Shown piece by piece: positions 63,068-64,000 of a stretch of 64,000 bases of DNA (positions within the stretch are counted from its first letter, which is position 1; each line of letters begins with the position of its first letter). This DNA is from Sphingobacterium multivorum (lineage in GTDB: Bacteria > Bacteroidota > Bacteroidia > Sphingobacteriales > Sphingobacteriaceae), in assembly GCF_039511225.1 (NCBI RefSeq), contig NZ_CP154261.1, positions 620,001 to 684,000 on the forward strand, in the 5' to 3' direction. The position numbers were made by a program, and so were the translations under genes. A model generated the notes under the pieces. It searched no databases and was not told the origin of the DNA. It saw nothing but the letters and a program-made list of their open reading frames with translations.

Positions 63068-64000
63068 ATGAAGGTTGTAATTGCTGAAAAGCCCTCCGTG
63101 GCGCGTGATCTGGCTCGAGTGATGGGGGCGAAGGAAGTCAAAGACGGTTATATCGCCGGCAATGGCTATGCTTTTACGTATGCTTTTGGCCATTTGGTTC
63201 AACTCTGTACGCCACAGGCTTACGGATACAATTCGTGGACAATTTCAAATTTGCCGATCATTCCACCAACATTTAAGCTGGAATCGAAGAAAGTGAAGCG
63301 TGATGGCAAGCAGATGGATGATACCGGAGCAGTTAAGCAACTCAACACCATAAAATCCCTGTTGGAACAGGCCGAAGAAATCATTGTGGCTACCGATGCG
63401 GGACGGGAGGGTGAATTGATCTTTCGTAATATATACTATTTTTTAGGTTCTAAAGTACCTTTTAAACGCCTTTGGATATCGAGCCAAACGGATAAAGCCA
63501 TTAAAGAAGGTTTTGCCAATTTGAAAGCAGGTACGGAATACGATAGCCTGTATATGTCTGCCCGTTCACGTTCGGAATCGGACTGGCTAATTGGTATCAA
63601 TGCGACGCAGGCCATCACCTTGGCGGCCGGGAATAAAGGATTACTTTCTTTGGGCCGGGTACAGACGCCAACTTTGGCCATGATCTGTTCGCGCTATCTG
63701 GAAAATAAAGACTTTAAACCCCAGGCATTCTATAAAATTCAGGCCGGTTTTGAAAAAGATAATATCAGTTTTAAGGCAACATCCAATAAGATCGATAAAA
63801 AGGATGTCGCCGAGCAAACCATTGCGCGATTGACCGTTGGTTCCAATGCTCGCGTGGCAAAGGTGGAAGCCAAAGAAACAAAAGAGCAACCGCCCTTGCT
63901 ATTTGATTTGACATCGCTGCAACAGGATGCAAATAAGAAGTATGGTTATTCGGCCGATCAGACATTGAGTATTGCGCAAACACTTTACGAAAAGAAGGTC
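63068..64000 (+). CDS. topB: DNA topoisomerase III, 3' end outside window
   Basis: Type IA topoisomerase that unlinks single strands and resolves recombination or replication intermediates. 311 codons are visible and the frame is open at base 64000. The TOPRIM domain starts at VVIAEKPSVARDLA and holds the metal motif ATDAGREGELI near 105; SLGRVQTPTLAMI near 195 is the conserved topo IA box. The active-site Tyr lies beyond the window. Chromosomal context (next to dgt) argues against a mobile-element copy. Confidence 0.93.
   Translation, partial: MKVVIAEKPSVARDLARVMGAKEVKDGYIAGNGYAFTYAFGHLVQLCTPQAYGYNSWTISNLPIIPPTFKLESKKVKRDGKQMDDTGAVKQLNTIKSLLEQAEEIIVATDAGREGELIFRNIYYFLGSKVPFKRLWISSQTDKAIKEGFANLKAGTEYDSLYMSARSRSESDWLIGINATQAITLAAGNKGLLSLGRVQTPTLAMICSRYLENKDFKPQAFYKIQAGFEKDNISFKATSNKIDKKDVAEQTIARLTVGSNARVAKVEAKETKEQPPLLFDLTSLQQDANKKYGYSADQTLSIAQTLYEKKV

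Noticed and set aside
63068-64000. Topoisomerase III as a mark of an integrative element
   Set aside because: Topo III genes occur on Bacteroidota conjugative elements, but no integrase, tra or mob gene is near, and dgt adjoins it.
1-64000. tRNA, rRNA, CRISPR arrays, insertion sequences or prophage
   Set aside because: I looked through the gaps for tRNA T-loop patterns, regularly spaced repeats, transposase or phage motifs and saw none.

Overview
The window is chromosomal DNA of a Bacteroidota bacterium, most likely Sphingobacteriaceae (Sphingobacterium/Pedobacter-like). The evidence is the phylum-type promoter motif (TTTG about 19-23 bp upstream of TAnnTTTG), the lack of clear Shine-Dalgarno sequences, an argF'-type transcarbamylase, a B-type sdhCAB operon with a single cytochrome b subunit, a fused hemC-hemD gene, DUF4252 and DUF3472 proteins, and many oppositely facing gene pairs that share a bidirectional terminator. 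Coding density is ordinary. I see no phage, insertion sequence, CRISPR array, rRNA or tRNA.

Layout: 1-3627 is the end of an arginine operon (argF'-argB-proC-argE), facing an Lrp/AsnC regulator. 4417-9068 holds an unrecognised protein with a kinase-like motif behind a structured leader, ruvC, a flippase-like membrane protein with a GT2 glycosyltransferase, and a PlsC acyltransferase. 9142-16212 holds a DUF2089 regulator with two membrane proteins, a secreted alpha/beta hydrolase, an SDR enzyme, a second flippase-like protein, a lipoprotein and gmd. 16312-25782 has a coiled-coil membrane protein, a 1251-residue orphan histidine kinase, sdhCAB and a small beta-barrel protein. 25870-34566 is housekeeping and stress genes (CsbD-like, csaA, tadA, sod, msrA, pruA, a metallophosphoesterase, an EEP hydrolase, recA, nth). 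34641-38996 has an S8 protease with a large insertion, oligopeptidase B and a small membrane protein. 39260-42737 is the second arginine locus (arginine-rich leader ORF, GNAT, argG, argC). 43317-48154 has a DUF3472 protein, a lipoprotein and an ECF sigma operon with two DUF4252 genes. 48246-53812 is the C5 heme pathway (hemA, hemCD, hemB, hemL). 55546-58328 is rbfA-aat-aminotransferase-DUF2027. argH follows at 58914, then galM, dgt and the start of topoisomerase III.

Arginine synthesis is split over three same-strand loci (argF'-argB-proC-argE; GNAT-argG-argC; argH). Together they carry most of the acylated-ornithine pathway; only argD is missing and may lie left of the window. proC and pruA tie in proline metabolism.

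The most interesting unannotated signals are: (1) a 44-codon ORF at 39301-39435, between a good promoter and the GNAT-argG-argC genes, with four Arg codons among its last ten sense codons and flanking alternative hairpins, which looks like an arginine attenuator; (2) a promoter-to-terminator unit of about 170 nt on the minus strand between rbfA and argH, a candidate small RNA or attenuated leader; (3) a nested hairpin directly before the kinase-like gene; (4) several palindromes in the promoter regions of sdh, pruA, argH and the DUF2089 gene.
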